Of a stretch of 64,000 nucleotides of DNA, positions 35,069 to 44,692 are shown piece after piece (within the stretch, counting starts at the first letter, position 1; each line of letters starts with the position of its first letter). The translations under genes and the position numbers were made by a program. The DNA comes from an archaeon UBA583 (GTDB taxonomy: Archaea > Nanobdellota > Nanobdellia > Woesearchaeales > UBA583): contig DAXK01000045.1 in the NCBI GenBank assembly GCA_002506365.1, positions 36,939-100,938 of the forward strand, read 5' to 3'. The notes beneath the pieces are model-generated. The model was given only the letters and a program-made list of their open reading frames with translations, made no database searches and was not told the DNA's origin.

Positions 35069-37240
35069 ATGGAAAACACACAAATTACTCAAATCGAAAA
35101 AAGAGATGGACACTTTGTAAACTACAATCCTGAAAAAATCTTAGGAGCAATTAACAAAGCAGCAGCAAACGCCAATATTTCAATTAACCAATCCTTACAA
35201 GATTTAATTTTACAAAACATAGAAAGAAAAATTAGTTTTTTAACACAACCAGCATCAGTTGAAGAAATTCAAGACATTGTTGAAAAAGAACTATTTAATC
35301 AAAACTTATTCCCTGTAGCTAGAAAATACATCGCGCACAGAGAAAGACACGCAATCCTAAGAGACGATAGAAATGCATTTGTAGATTCAATATCCTCAAT
35401 TAATGAATACGTTGAAAAATCTGACTGGAGAATTAACGCTAACGCAAATCAAGGATACTCTTTAGGTGGAATGATTTTAAACACATCGGGAAAAATCACT
35501 GCCAACTACTGGTTAAAACACGTATACACACCAGAAATTGGAAAAGCACACGCAAATGCTGATATACACATCCATGACCTAGATATGCTTTCAGGTTACT
35601 GTGCAGGATGGTCACTAAGAGCCTTACTAAACGAAGGATTTAATGGAGTTCCAAATAAAACAGAATCCTTAGCTCCAAGACACTTTTCATCTGCATTAAT
35701 GCAAATGGTAAACTTTTTAGGAACACTACAAAACGAATGGGCAGGTGCACAAGCATTCTCAAGTTTCGACACATACTTAGCTCCATACGTATTCAAAGAC
35801 AAATTAGATTATAACGAAGTAAAACAACTAGTTCAACAATTTATCTTTAACTTAAACGCTCCAAGTAGATGGGGAAGTCAAACTCCATTCACAAATATTA
35901 CTCTAGACTGGACAGTTCCAGAAGATCTAAAAGACCAAGTTCCAATGTGTAATGATGAACCATTATTAGAAGATGAAAACTTAAAATATAAAGACTTTAC
36001 AACTCAAATGGCAATGATTAACAAAGCCTATCTAGAAGTAATGAGAGAAGGAGACTCAAAAGGAAGAGTATTTACATTCCCAATTCCGACATATAACATC
36101 ACTGAAGACTTTGAATGGGAAGGAGAAAACGCAGACTTATTATTTGAAGTAACAGCAAAATATGGAATTCCATACTTTCAAAACTTTATCGGAAGTCAAT
36201 TTAAAACAAACGAAGAAGGAAATAGAGTTAGAAACGAAGAAGCCTACACACCTGGAGCAGTACGTTCAATGTGTTGTAGACTACAACTAGACTTAAACGA
36301 ATTACTAAAAAGAGGAAATGGATTATTCGGATCAGCAGAAATGACAGGATCAATTGGAGTAGTTACAGTAAACGGTGCAAGACTAGGTTACTTATACAAA
36401 GGAAACAATCAAGCACTATACAGTAAATTAGACGAATTAATGTATTTAGCAAAAGAATCATTAGAACTAAAAAGAAAAGTTGTAAAACAAAATATGGACA
36501 ATGGATTATACCCATTCACAAAAAGATACCTTGGTCACTTAAGAAATCACTTCTCAACAATTGGAATTAACGGTGTAAACGAATTAATTACAAATTATTT
36601 TGACGGAGATGAGGACATCACAACTCAAGCAGGAATCAAATTCGCAATTGAATTTTTAGAATACATGAGAGATAGAATGAAAGAATTCCAAAACGAAACT
36701 GGAAACTTATACAATCTAGAAGCAACACCTGGAGAAGGTACAACATATAGATTTGCTAAAGAAGATAAAAAAAGATTTGGTGAAAACATTAAACAAGCAG
36801 GATTTGATAAAAATATTTACTATACAAATTCATCTCAAATCCCTGTAGGACACACACATGACCCATTTGAAGCTTTAGACCTACAAGATGACCTGCAATG
36901 TAAATATACAGGTGGAACAGTTCTACACTTATATTTAGGTGAAAAAGTATCATCGAGTGTTGCTTGTAAAAATTTAGTTAAAAAAGTAATTTCAAACTAC
37001 AAATTACCATATATTACAATTACTCCAACATTTAGTATCTGTCCAGGTCACGGATATCTAATAGGAGAACATAAAGAATGTCCAAATTGTAAAGAACAAA
37101 ATAAAATTCAAGAATGTGAAGTATGGACAAGAGTTATGGGATATTATAGACCAGTTTCTCAATTCAACATTGGAAAGAAAGGAGAACACATGGAAAGATT
37201 ACACTTTAAAGAAGATTGTAATTTACCAAATTTAAACTAA
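35069..37240 (+). CDS. nrdD: Anaerobic (class III) ribonucleoside-triphosphate reductase
   Basis: 723 residues. An N-terminal ATP-cone (residues ~4-90, ITQIEKRDGHFVNYNPEKIL) gives allosteric control. The catalytic part includes DIHIHDLDMLSGYCAGWSL, SRWGSQTPFTNITLDW and SMCCRLQLDL. The C-terminus has the zinc site (CPGHGY ... CPNC ... CE) and the glycyl-radical region VMGYYRPVSQFN. It reduces NTPs to dNTPs without oxygen, using formate or a thiol system as reductant, and needs NrdG, encoded next. Length and motifs resemble the Thermotoga-type enzyme. Upstream boxes suggest NrdR control. Confidence 0.97.
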   Translation: MENTQITQIEKRDGHFVNYNPEKILGAINKAAANANISINQSLQDLILQNIERKISFLTQPASVEEIQDIVEKELFNQNLFPVARKYIAHRERHAILRDDRNAFVDSISSINEYVEKSDWRINANANQGYSLGGMILNTSGKITANYWLKHVYTPEIGKAHANADIHIHDLDMLSGYCAGWSLRALLNEGFNGVPNKTESLAPRHFSSALMQMVNFLGTLQNEWAGAQAFSSFDTYLAPYVFKDKLDYNEVKQLVQQFIFNLNAPSRWGSQTPFTNITLDWTVPEDLKDQVPMCNDEPLLEDENLKYKDFTTQMAMINKAYLEVMREGDSKGRVFTFPIPTYNITEDFEWEGENADLLFEVTAKYGIPYFQNFIGSQFKTNEEGNRVRNEEAYTPGAVRSMCCRLQLDLNELLKRGNGLFGSAEMTGSIGVVTVNGARLGYLYKGNNQALYSKLDELMYLAKESLELKRKVVKQNMDNGLYPFTKRYLGHLRNHFSTIGINGVNELITNYFDGDEDITTQAGIKFAIEFLEYMRDRMKEFQNETGNLYNLEATPGEGTTYRFAKEDKKRFGENIKQAGFDKNIYYTNSSQIPVGHTHDPFEALDLQDDLQCKYTGGTVLHLYLGEKVSSSVACKNLVKKVISNYKLPYITITPTFSICPGHGYLIGEHKECPNCKEQNKIQECEVWTRVMGYYRPVSQFNIGKKGEHMERLHFKEDCNLPNLN

Positions 37241-37298
37241 TTTAATTAAATTATATAATTATGATTATAATTATAAATAAAACAATCAAATAACTAAA

Positions 37299-38030
37299 AT
37301 GGACTCAAATAATAATTTAAAACCAATTTTTTCAGGAATTCAAAAATTCTCTAGTATAGATTATCCTGGAGAATTATCAATGATTCTATTTACTGGCGGA
37401 TGTAACTTTAGATGTCATTACTGTCACAATCCAAACTTTGTTCTGCCTGAAAAAATTAAATATAAACAAAATCAAGGAATTCTAGACTTTTTAAACTTAA
37501 GAAAAGATACATTAGATGCCGTTGTAATTTGTGGAGGAGAACCTACAATCCATGGACAAGGTTTAATTGATTGGATAAAATACATTAAATCTTTAGGATA
37601 TAAAGTAAAACTAGACACAAACGCAACCAATCCAAAATTAATCAAACAAATAATTGATGAAAAAATAATCGATTTTTTCGCAATAGATTACAAAGCATCA
37701 ATTGAAAATTACCAAAAAGTAATTATTACAAAAATCCCTGAATTAAAAGAAAAATTATTCACATCTTTAAAATTAATTGTAGAATCAAAAATCCCTTATG
37801 AAATCCGTTCAACAATTCACAACGAACTACACAACAAAGACGATATAAATCAAATGATTTCAGAACTAAAAGAATTAGGTATTGATAATTATTTTCTACA
37901 AAACTTTGTAGCACAAAATAATATGGTTGGAACTATCGGAGAAGGAATTGGGACTCAAACAATGCTAAAAAAATTCAAAGAAATTTTAAAAAATAATTTT
38001 AAAGAATCTGATGTTCGAAATTTAGACTAA
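37299..38030 (+). CDS. nrdG: Anaerobic RNR activating radical-SAM protein
   Basis: 243 residues. The radical-SAM cluster motif is CNFRCHYC (C-x3-C-x2-C) in FTGGCNFRCHYCHNP, followed by GGEPT. The start SGIQKFSSIDYPGELS is typical of the longer NrdG form. It uses SAM and a 4Fe-4S cluster to make the glycyl radical of NrdD. It is 58 nt downstream of nrdD with its own AT-rich TATA-like sequence (about 37270-37279), so it may be made both as a pair and alone. Confidence 0.95.
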   Translation: MDSNNNLKPIFSGIQKFSSIDYPGELSMILFTGGCNFRCHYCHNPNFVLPEKIKYKQNQGILDFLNLRKDTLDAVVICGGEPTIHGQGLIDWIKYIKSLGYKVKLDTNATNPKLIKQIIDEKIIDFFAIDYKASIENYQKVIITKIPELKEKLFTSLKLIVESKIPYEIRSTIHNELHNKDDINQMISELKELGIDNYFLQNFVAQNNMVGTIGEGIGTQTMLKKFKEILKNNFKESDVRNLD

Positions 38031-38035
38031 TTTTT

Positions 38036-38129
38036 TTGGTGCATGCTTTTTCTTCAAATAAATTAATTATATAAAAAATAGAATTTTTCCACTTAGTGGA
38101 AAAATAACTTTATAAAATAAAAGCACCAA
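38036..38129. other. Nested inverted repeats between nrdG and ppaC
   Basis: An outer pair TTGGTGC (38036-38042) / GCACCAA (38123-38129) encloses a perfect 9-bp hairpin with a 3-nt loop (TTTTTCCAC 38084-38092, GTGGAAAAA 38096-38104). The hairpin ends just before the ppaC TATA (38109-38118), so it may be an operator or the nrdG terminator. Confidence 0.5.
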
Positions 38130-38137
38130 TTAATTCT

Positions 38138-39058
38138 ATGAAACACATTGTAAGTCATAAAAATCCTGATACGGACACAATCGTAGCTGCAATTACGTAT
38201 GCTAAATTATTAAATAAACAAGGAATTGAAGCAAAACCAGTTAGAATCGGTGTATTAAACAAAGAAACAGAATTCTTATTAAATAAATTTAATGTTGAAT
38301 CTCCAGAATTAGTTGAAACATTACCAGAAGGAACTGAAATTGTATTAGTAGACCATAACGAAAAGTCACAATCAATCGATAATATCGATGAACTAAATTT
38401 AACTGGAATTATTGACCACCACAAATTTAACATTCAAACATCTGGCCCATTAAACATCAGAGCAGAAATTATCGGTTCAACAGCCTCAATTGTAACAAAA
38501 TTATACAACGAAGCAGGAATAGAAATTCCAAAAGTTGACGCGCAATTACTAATCTCAGCAATTTTATCTGACACATTATACTATAGAAGTCCAACAACAA
38601 CAGAGCAAGATAGACAAATTGTTCAAGATTTAAACAAAATCGCAGAATTTGAAGACTTAGAACAACATAGTTTAGACTTATTTGCTGCTAAATCAAACCT
38701 AGGAGATATTGAAGTTGAAAAAATGATTAAACTAGACTATAAAATTTTTAACTTTGGCGGAGACGATTACGCAATCGGTGTAATGGAGACAACAAATGCT
38801 CAATATGGAATCAATAGAAAAGAAGAAATTTTAGACAAATTAAAAGAAATCAAAAAAAATGATAATCTAAAAGGAGTATTCTACTCAATTGTAGATATCT
38901 TAAACGAAGAAAATACAACAATGACATCTGGAGCTGAAGAATTAGAACTACTAAAAACAATTTTTGGTGCACAAATTAAAGACGATATGGCATACCTAGG
39001 AAATGTTTTATCAAGAAAAAAACAATTAGTTCCTAAATTTGAAGCACACTTTAATTAA
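38138..39058 (+). CDS. ppaC: Manganese-dependent inorganic pyrophosphatase (DHH family)
   Basis: 306 residues, normal for family II PPase. DHH-type metal motifs are visible: SHKNPDTDT (N-terminal His/Asp), LVDHNE, GIIDHHKF, and the C-terminal SRKKQ signature (VLSRKKQLVPKFE) that binds substrate phosphate. It splits pyrophosphate to pull biosynthetic reactions, including nucleic-acid synthesis. A TATA at 38109-38118 sits 20-29 nt before the ATG. Family II enzymes are scattered among archaea and bacteria. Confidence 0.96.
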   Translation: MKHIVSHKNPDTDTIVAAITYAKLLNKQGIEAKPVRIGVLNKETEFLLNKFNVESPELVETLPEGTEIVLVDHNEKSQSIDNIDELNLTGIIDHHKFNIQTSGPLNIRAEIIGSTASIVTKLYNEAGIEIPKVDAQLLISAILSDTLYYRSPTTTEQDRQIVQDLNKIAEFEDLEQHSLDLFAAKSNLGDIEVEKMIKLDYKIFNFGGDDYAIGVMETTNAQYGINRKEEILDKLKEIKKNDNLKGVFYSIVDILNEENTTMTSGAEELELLKTIFGAQIKDDMAYLGNVLSRKKQLVPKFEAHFN

Positions 39059-39062
39059 ACTA

Positions 39063-39092
39063 AAATTAAATTTTTAATTTAAAATTTAATTT
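39063..39092. terminator. AT inverted repeat after ppaC
   Basis: A perfect 12-bp inverted repeat (AAATTAAATTTT 39063-39074, AAAATTTAATTT 39081-39092) lies 5 nt after the ppaC stop. Its position suggests termination; the stem is A/T only, so it is weak. Confidence 0.4.
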
Positions 39093-39152
39093 CTTATTTC
39101 TCAAATTAAATAATGATAAATATTTATAAAAATTATAATTATTTTTTTTAAT

Positions 39153-39797
39153 ATGTTTTCTCCTGAATTTATTCTTACACTACTAGGCATATTCGCAGGT
39201 TTAGCCGACTCAATAGACATATTAACAATAATCATATTATTAATAATTTTAAAAAATAAAAATAAATTAAAAAATTATACGGTATTTTTACTAACATATC
39301 TAATTTTATCAATAATACAAGGAATCATAGTAATTATATTTACAAATAGATTAATCAATTTAACTACAAATCATTTCACACTTTTAAGTGATTTTATTTA
39401 TTATATAATTGGATTTGTAATAATGTTATTTGGAATTCATTCAGTATTTTTTGATACTCCAAAACCAATTAACACAAGAGAATACAAAAAAAATTCAATA
39501 AAAGAATATATATTACTAGCTACACTTCTTACAATCATGGGGACATGGGACTCTATAATCTATTTTGGATACTTATTTAAAGTTACATCTGTTAATTTAG
39601 GGATGCCATTTGAACTTTTTTCAATTTTAATATATAATTTCTTTTACTTTCTCCCCTACATAATAATATATTTATTATATAAAAAATATCAACAAAAAAG
39701 TGAAAAATACATCCATAAAATAATTAAAATATTTAATGACAAAAATGTATATGGATTAATCTTATTTATAATAGGACTATACATAGCATTTAACTAA
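39153..39797 (+). CDS. Six-TM membrane protein of unknown function
   Basis: 214 residues with about six TM segments. The first carries LGIFAGLADSIDILTI, and other segments include SDFIYYIIGFVIMLFGIHSVFF, ILLATLLTIMGTWDSIIYFG and VYGLILFIIGLYIAF. Acidic residues within TM helices 1 and 4 (ADSID, GTWDS) sit at similar places in the two halves. The three-plus-three layout resembles LysE/CcdA/cadmium-exporter type transporters, but I cannot assign a substrate. It is a single gene with its own promoter. Confidence 0.6.
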   Translation: MFSPEFILTLLGIFAGLADSIDILTIIILLIILKNKNKLKNYTVFLLTYLILSIIQGIIVIIFTNRLINLTTNHFTLLSDFIYYIIGFVIMLFGIHSVFFDTPKPINTREYKKNSIKEYILLATLLTIMGTWDSIIYFGYLFKVTSVNLGMPFELFSILIYNFFYFLPYIIIYLLYKKYQQKSEKYIHKIIKIFNDKNVYGLILFIIGLYIAFN

Positions 39798-39841
39798 AAG
39801 TAAACTTTTATAAATATTAAAAATTAAATTTATTCTGGACA

Positions 39842-40084
39842 ATGGAAAATTTAGAAACAATTTTAAAAAATAAAGTAATATCCTCATTTAACTTTGCTAA
39901 CGAATTATTAGACTGGGATGAACAAAAAAGAAATGTGTATGAACTATCAGACGAACATAAATTAAACCTCGCATACGGAATTAAAACAGGATTAATTGAA
40001 CAAAACCAAATTGAAAAATTAAACTTCGGAAATTACTCCCCTAGTGAATTTTCAACAAGATTTTATATTCCAGAATTAATGTAA
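39842..40084 (+). CDS. Small hypothetical protein
   Basis: 80 residues, acidic and mostly helical (MENLETILKNKVISSFNFAN, then LSDEHKLNLAYGIKTGLIEQ). There is no signal, TM segment or metal motif. It starts 45 nt after the membrane protein gene and could be its operon partner. Function unknown. Confidence 0.5.
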   Translation: MENLETILKNKVISSFNFANELLDWDEQKRNVYELSDEHKLNLAYGIKTGLIEQNQIEKLNFGNYSPSEFSTRFYIPELM

Positions 40085-40142
40085 TTTTATATTTTATTTT
40101 TAAAAATAATAAACAAAATTAAATAAAATAAATTAAATTTTT

Positions 40143-41420
40143 TTATTTTTCTCTAACTTCTTTAATATTAACTTTCTTAACTTGAACAGATAAAACTTGC
40201 TTTCTATTTGACTTTAAAATTCTAATCTCACAACCTTCAAACTCAATAGGTTTATGGGAAACTGTTGGAATTAAACCTAACTTTGAAACAATCATTCCAT
40301 TAACAGTTGAATAATCAGCCTCAGTATCTAAATCTAAATTACAAAATTCATTCAAATCAGCAATTTCACAACTCCCCTCAGCAATAAAAACTCCTTCTCG
40401 AACTCTCTTAACACTCTTAACTTCATGATCAAATTCATCCTCAATTTCTCCAACCAATTCCTCAAAAATATCTTCTAAAGTTAAAATTCCTGACATTTCT
40501 CCATGTTCATTAAAAACTGCAGCCATATGAGTTCTTTTACGCCTTAATTTCTTTTCAAGTGTTGATAACTTCATAGTCTCAGGAGCAAACTCAATTGGAC
40601 GAATAATCTTCTCTACTTTAAAACTCAACTCACGACCATTATACTTAAATAAATCCTTAACATTAATTAAACCTAAAATTTCATCCTCACCATCATCAGA
40701 AATCACTGGAAACCTTGTATGCCCAGATTCAGAAGTTAATTCAATAATCTCGGAAAAATTAGTTTTCTTAGTTACAAAATTAACTTTCTTTTTAGGAACC
40801 ATAACATCATAAATTTCAGTTGTATCCATATCAAAAACATTACTAATTAATTCACTCTCATACTTATTAATACTTCCTTCCTCTTTACCCATTAAAGCCA
40901 TTTCCTTAATAACTCCACCGGACACTTGATTCTCAACTCTAGAAGTATCAATAAATAAATTAGTTAACTTATTTAAAATAACAACAATAAAATGTAATAC
41001 TTTTGTAACTTTTTTTAAAGTTCCAGAAATCTTCAAAGAAATTGATAAAGAATGCTTTTCTCCAACAACCTTTGGAATAATTTCTGAAAATAAAATAATC
41101 AAAAAAGTCAAAATACCGGAAATCACCCCAACAATTAAAGAATTATTAAAAATTTGAGCTGCAAGAAGACCAATAAACATTGAACCTACAATATTCACAA
41201 TATTATTTAATACAACAATAGTTGTAATATACCTTTGTAAATTCTCCTTAATATCTAATAAATTTTCTGCTTTTTTCTTCTCAGATTTCTCCTTAGAATT
41301 AGTAGCATATTCCTTAATCTCTGGATAAGAAGTTGACAACAAAGCAGCTTCAGAACCTGAAATTAATCCACTTAACACAATAACTGTTAAAATTAATAAA
41401 ACAAATAAAATTATTTCCAT
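40143..41420 (-). CDS. CNNM/CorC (DUF21-CBS-CorC) family transport protein
   Basis: 425 residues. The N-terminal DUF21 domain (four TM segments, with LSGLISGSEAALLSTSYPE at residues ~16-34) is followed by two CBS motifs (ETTEIYDVMVPKKKV-type start, HTRFPVISDDGEDEILGLIN and AAVFNEHGEMSGILTLEDI) and a C-terminal CorC/HlyC domain (SCEIADLNEFCNLDLD, VNGMIVSKLGLIPTV). Such proteins are linked to magnesium or other divalent-cation export, with the CBS pair sensing ATP-Mg. It is a single gene, divergent from psmA. Confidence 0.92.
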   Translation of the reverse strand: MEIILFVLLILTVIVLSGLISGSEAALLSTSYPEIKEYATNSKEKSEKKKAENLLDIKENLQRYITTIVVLNNIVNIVGSMFIGLLAAQIFNNSLIVGVISGILTFLIILFSEIIPKVVGEKHSLSISLKISGTLKKVTKVLHFIVVILNKLTNLFIDTSRVENQVSGGVIKEMALMGKEEGSINKYESELISNVFDMDTTEIYDVMVPKKKVNFVTKKTNFSEIIELTSESGHTRFPVISDDGEDEILGLINVKDLFKYNGRELSFKVEKIIRPIEFAPETMKLSTLEKKLRRKRTHMAAVFNEHGEMSGILTLEDIFEELVGEIEDEFDHEVKSVKRVREGVFIAEGSCEIADLNEFCNLDLDTEADYSTVNGMIVSKLGLIPTVSHKPIEFEGCEIRILKSNRKQVLSVQVKKVNIKEVREK

Positions 41421-41588
41421 TGGTTGGTTTTAATCACCTATATAAAAAATAACCATTTTTTATTTAAAAACTTATTTAATTTCACACCTAAAACTACTCC
41501 TTTTAACATATATAATCATAAATAAATATCTACTAAATCTTACAAAATACAAACAAATCTTTTTAAAGAAATTAACACATATATTTTT

Positions 41589-42302
41589 ATGGAAAACACA
41601 AAACAACACCAAGAAATGGGTTACGATAGATCCATTGGTATGTTCTCCCCTGCTGGAGTTAATTTACAAATTGAATACGCTGAAAAAGCTGTAACATTAG
41701 GTGCACCTGTTTTAGCAATGACTACAAAAGAAGGATTAGTATTTATTGCAGATAGAAGATTAAAATCTAAATTATTAGTAACTGATTCTATTAAAAAAAT
41801 TACAACTGTTGATAACCATATTTTAATTAGTGGATCAGGAGTTATGAGTGATGGAAGAAGATTAATCGAACAATCCCAAGTAATGGCTCAAGAACATAGA
41901 GTTAAATATCAAACTGAAACTGACATTTTATCAATTGTAAAAGATTTAGCAAATATTAAACAACACTACTCACAATCAGGTGGAGTTAGACCATTTGGTG
42001 TATCATTATTAATTGGTGCAGTTGAAGATGGGGAACCAAAATTATATCAAACAACTCCCTCAGGAATGTATTTTAATTACTTAGCAAAAACAGTTGGAAC
42101 TCAATCAACTAAAATTGATGCTTTCTTAGAAGAAAACTATAAAGACAAATTAACTAACAAAGATGCAATTAAATTAGGATTAAAAGCATTTAAACAAATT
42201 CAAGATAAACACTTTGATATTGAAAGATTTGAGATTGTAACAATCGACTTAAAAGAAAAACAAACTAGATTATCAAACTCTGAAATCTTAAAATTTAAAT
42301 AA
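41589..42302 (+). CDS. psmA: Proteasome alpha subunit
   Basis: 237 residues. The alpha signature YDRSIGMFSPAGVNLQIEYA occurs near residues 13-32, followed by the conserved LGAPVLAMTTKEG and GVMSDGRRL. No N-terminal Thr active site is expected or present. It forms the outer rings of the 20S proteasome, gating entry to beta rings encoded elsewhere. The gene is single with an AT-rich promoter; archaeal alpha subunits of this length are typical. Confidence 0.96.
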   Translation: MENTKQHQEMGYDRSIGMFSPAGVNLQIEYAEKAVTLGAPVLAMTTKEGLVFIADRRLKSKLLVTDSIKKITTVDNHILISGSGVMSDGRRLIEQSQVMAQEHRVKYQTETDILSIVKDLANIKQHYSQSGGVRPFGVSLLIGAVEDGEPKLYQTTPSGMYFNYLAKTVGTQSTKIDAFLEENYKDKLTNKDAIKLGLKAFKQIQDKHFDIERFEIVTIDLKEKQTRLSNSEILKFK

Positions 42303-42425
42303 AATTAAATATTTTATTTATTCTTTTTCTAAATAAACTAATAAAAATTAATTCTTTTTTTAATAAAATAATTTCTCAAAAAATAAAACTTTATTTTATT
42401 TAAATAATACTCAATTAAAATATAC

Positions 42426-43139
42426 TTAAATCTTATTTAAACTCATTTCAGGAGACTTTTCAATCAAACTCTCCAAGTTACCATATCTCTTATTTTCGTA
42501 ATCAAATGACTCCTCTAACATCTCAGAACTTGACACTTTATCAAAATTAATACTTTTAATTTTATGTTCTATATCAGAAAATGCGTAATTACTTGAAAAT
42601 AAAGTAGTATAACCAGCTAAAACTCCTGCCGCTAGTTTTTTTTTACTTTTACTAGACATTAACTTTACTTTATTTGGTAATTTAGGGTTCTCAGAAATAC
42701 CAAAAAAATCTCTAAAACTATCAATATTATAAGAGAGAGCAGAACCTAAAATAGTATAAACTCCCGCAGTTAATCCACTATTCACACAATTATCATAAAA
42801 ACTTTGATCAGTAACCAACTCATACATCCCTAAACAATAAGCAAAAGTAAAAGCTCCAGAATATAAACTATCGTGAATATTAATCTTTTTAGAAGTTGAT
42901 TTTTTTAAATCTATATCAAAAATCTCTCTTGACTTATCTCGACTATAAGTATAAGCCTTATTTGCAAAAACTAATCCTATAATAGTTGAAGAAACTCTAG
43001 CATCTAAACTCTCTTGAGCAGACAAACCATAAACATAATTTTCTAAACAAGCAGACAATGCATTCCCAAATGTTACACCTGATAAATTATCAACAAACCA
43101 CAACTTTGATGGTTTTAATTTACTAACAACTTTTTTCAT
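42426..43139 (-). CDS. AlaE-like (L-alanine exporter family) membrane protein
   Basis: 237 residues. The first ~150 follow the AlaE pattern: a Val-Asp-Asn start (FVDNLSGVTFGNALSACLEN), YGLSAQESLDARVSST, AYTYSRDKSREIF (family RPYG-x-x-RD-like position), then a TM pair before YNIDSFRDFFGI. Four TM segments are likely. A basic linker and an acidic C-terminal extension of about 70 residues (EMLEESFDYENKRYGN) are added; E. coli AlaE has only 149 residues. Alanine export is inferred from the family; the extension could be regulatory. Confidence 0.65.
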   Translation of the reverse strand: MKKVVSKLKPSKLWFVDNLSGVTFGNALSACLENYVYGLSAQESLDARVSSTIIGLVFANKAYTYSRDKSREIFDIDLKKSTSKKINIHDSLYSGAFTFAYCLGMYELVTDQSFYDNCVNSGLTAGVYTILGSALSYNIDSFRDFFGISENPKLPNKVKLMSSKSKKKLAAGVLAGYTTLFSSNYAFSDIEHKIKSINFDKVSSSEMLEESFDYENKRYGNLESLIEKSPEMSLNKI

Positions 43140-43660
43140 TTTTTTAATATATTATTTAATTTTAAATATTATGTGAATATGGTATATATTCAAAAAATAA
43201 ATGAATCAAATCTCATTTATAAATATTGTTATATTGTCAGTATAGCTCTTCTATTGCCCTTTAACAACAGTTTACAATTCAAGTTAAAATAGTATTTATC
43301 TTGTCAAAAAAACACTTATTTTAACTCCATTCAAAATCATTTTAAAATATTTAAAGTTAATTTAGACTATAAATATAGAATTAAAGTAAATCTATATTCA
43401 TCAACACTATAGTTATATGATAAAATATATTTAGCAGTATTTTAAGTCTTAATTCCTCATAAAATAGTAAATAATATTAGTTTTACCTCTAAATCTAAAT
43501 TTAATATTTTAATTACCGCTAAAATAAATATATATTTACAAAATATTTTCTCTTCAAAAATATTAGAATTAAAATTCACACTTAATTAAAATTTTAAAAA
43601 AATAAACTTAATTTACTAAAATAATTAGAATAAAAATAAAATAAATAATAAAAATAAAAT
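43140..43660. other. 521-bp gap without recognisable genes
   Basis: No ORF of convincing length or RNA gene was found. A near-palindrome GAATATGGTATATATTC (43182-43198) is present, and a slightly GC-richer stretch (about 43240-43285, CTCTTCTATTGCCC) breaks the AT background. The TATA of the TtuA gene lies outside it at about 44665-44676. It may hold regulatory DNA for the AlaE-like gene or a decayed region. Confidence 0.3.
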
Positions 43661-44644
43661 TTATTCAATAGAATTTACAATTTGTTGCATTTCACAAGTA
43701 TTACAAACAATCTTTTGAGAAGGTTCTCCACAACTTGTACAAAATTTCACTTCTGAAGCACCCTCCTCAGACAAAAACTTTTCAGCAAGCATTGGCTTAA
43801 TCTCTAAAAAGAAATTAATAACAGAATTTTTAACTCCTTTATGTTCATCCTCTAAAACATTTAAAATATCAGCTAATTCATCACGAAAACTCCCTTTAGA
43901 ATAAGGGCACTCATCATACCCAACATCAAATCCTTTTAAAATTGTATATAACCTAACTTCCTTTTCTGTGCACAAATATAATGGTTTAACTCTAGGAATA
44001 AACATCTCATTTCTAACAACTCCATTATTTGGACCTAAACGAGCTAAAATTTTATAATTATTCTTAAACACATTTAACAAAACATTTTGAGCTTCATCAT
44101 CTAAATTATGCCCTGTAACAACTTTAGTTGCTCCAAGCTCTCTAGACCCAACATTTAAAGCATTTCTTCTAAAAGTTCCACAAATATTACAACTAGACAC
44201 ATTCATTCCTTTTTTATTTAAAGTTTCAACAGACTTATCTAAAGTTTGCCCAAACTTTTTCTTATAAGAATGAATATGTAAATTAACTCCTAAATCTTTA
44301 CAAAATCCTTCTAAAAACTTAATAGTGTGCTCTCTATAATCAGCAATCCCTTCATCAATAACTAACGCTGTAATATTTTTTTGTAAATTTTTTCTAGCTA
44401 AATACTGCCTAACTAAATATAAAACTGTAATAGAATCCTTCCCACCAGAAACCGCAACCACAATTTTATCATCTAACTCAAATAAATTAAACCTCTTAAT
44501 AGTCTTGTAAACTTTATTTTCAAAATATCTAATAAATTCTGACTTAGTTAACTTTTTTCCATTTAATAATTTATAAACATAAACTTTAGGTTTCTTATCT
44601 ACATTCACAGGTTTTAATGAATTTTCAATTGTGGCTTCACTCAT
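43661..44644 (-). CDS. TtuA/Ncs6-type tRNA 2-thiolation enzyme
   Basis: About 327 residues from the ATG at 44644 (TATA about 44665-44676; the TTG at 44659 is rejected). The PP-loop is SGGKDS (66-71). The catalytic Cys set is Cys152 and Cys155 (SCNICG) with Cys246 (DECPYS), which hold the Fe-S cluster in this family, and TGHNLDDEAQ follows. A C-terminal zinc ribbon is intact (CTSCGEPSQKIVCNTC). The usual N-terminal zinc finger is degenerate, with Val/Tyr/Leu where Cys residues are expected (VYVYKLLNGKKLTKSEF). It thiolates U34 or U54 of tRNA with a sulfur carrier protein. Confidence 0.88.
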   Translation of the reverse strand: MSEATIENSLKPVNVDKKPKVYVYKLLNGKKLTKSEFIRYFENKVYKTIKRFNLFELDDKIVVAVSGGKDSITVLYLVRQYLARKNLQKNITALVIDEGIADYREHTIKFLEGFCKDLGVNLHIHSYKKKFGQTLDKSVETLNKKGMNVSSCNICGTFRRNALNVGSRELGATKVVTGHNLDDEAQNVLLNVFKNNYKILARLGPNNGVVRNEMFIPRVKPLYLCTEKEVRLYTILKGFDVGYDECPYSKGSFRDELADILNVLEDEHKGVKNSVINFFLEIKPMLAEKFLSEEGASEVKFCTSCGEPSQKIVCNTCEMQQIVNSIE

Positions 44645-44692
44645 AAAAATAAAAAACAAAAAATCATTTATAAAATAAACGAATAAATAAAA

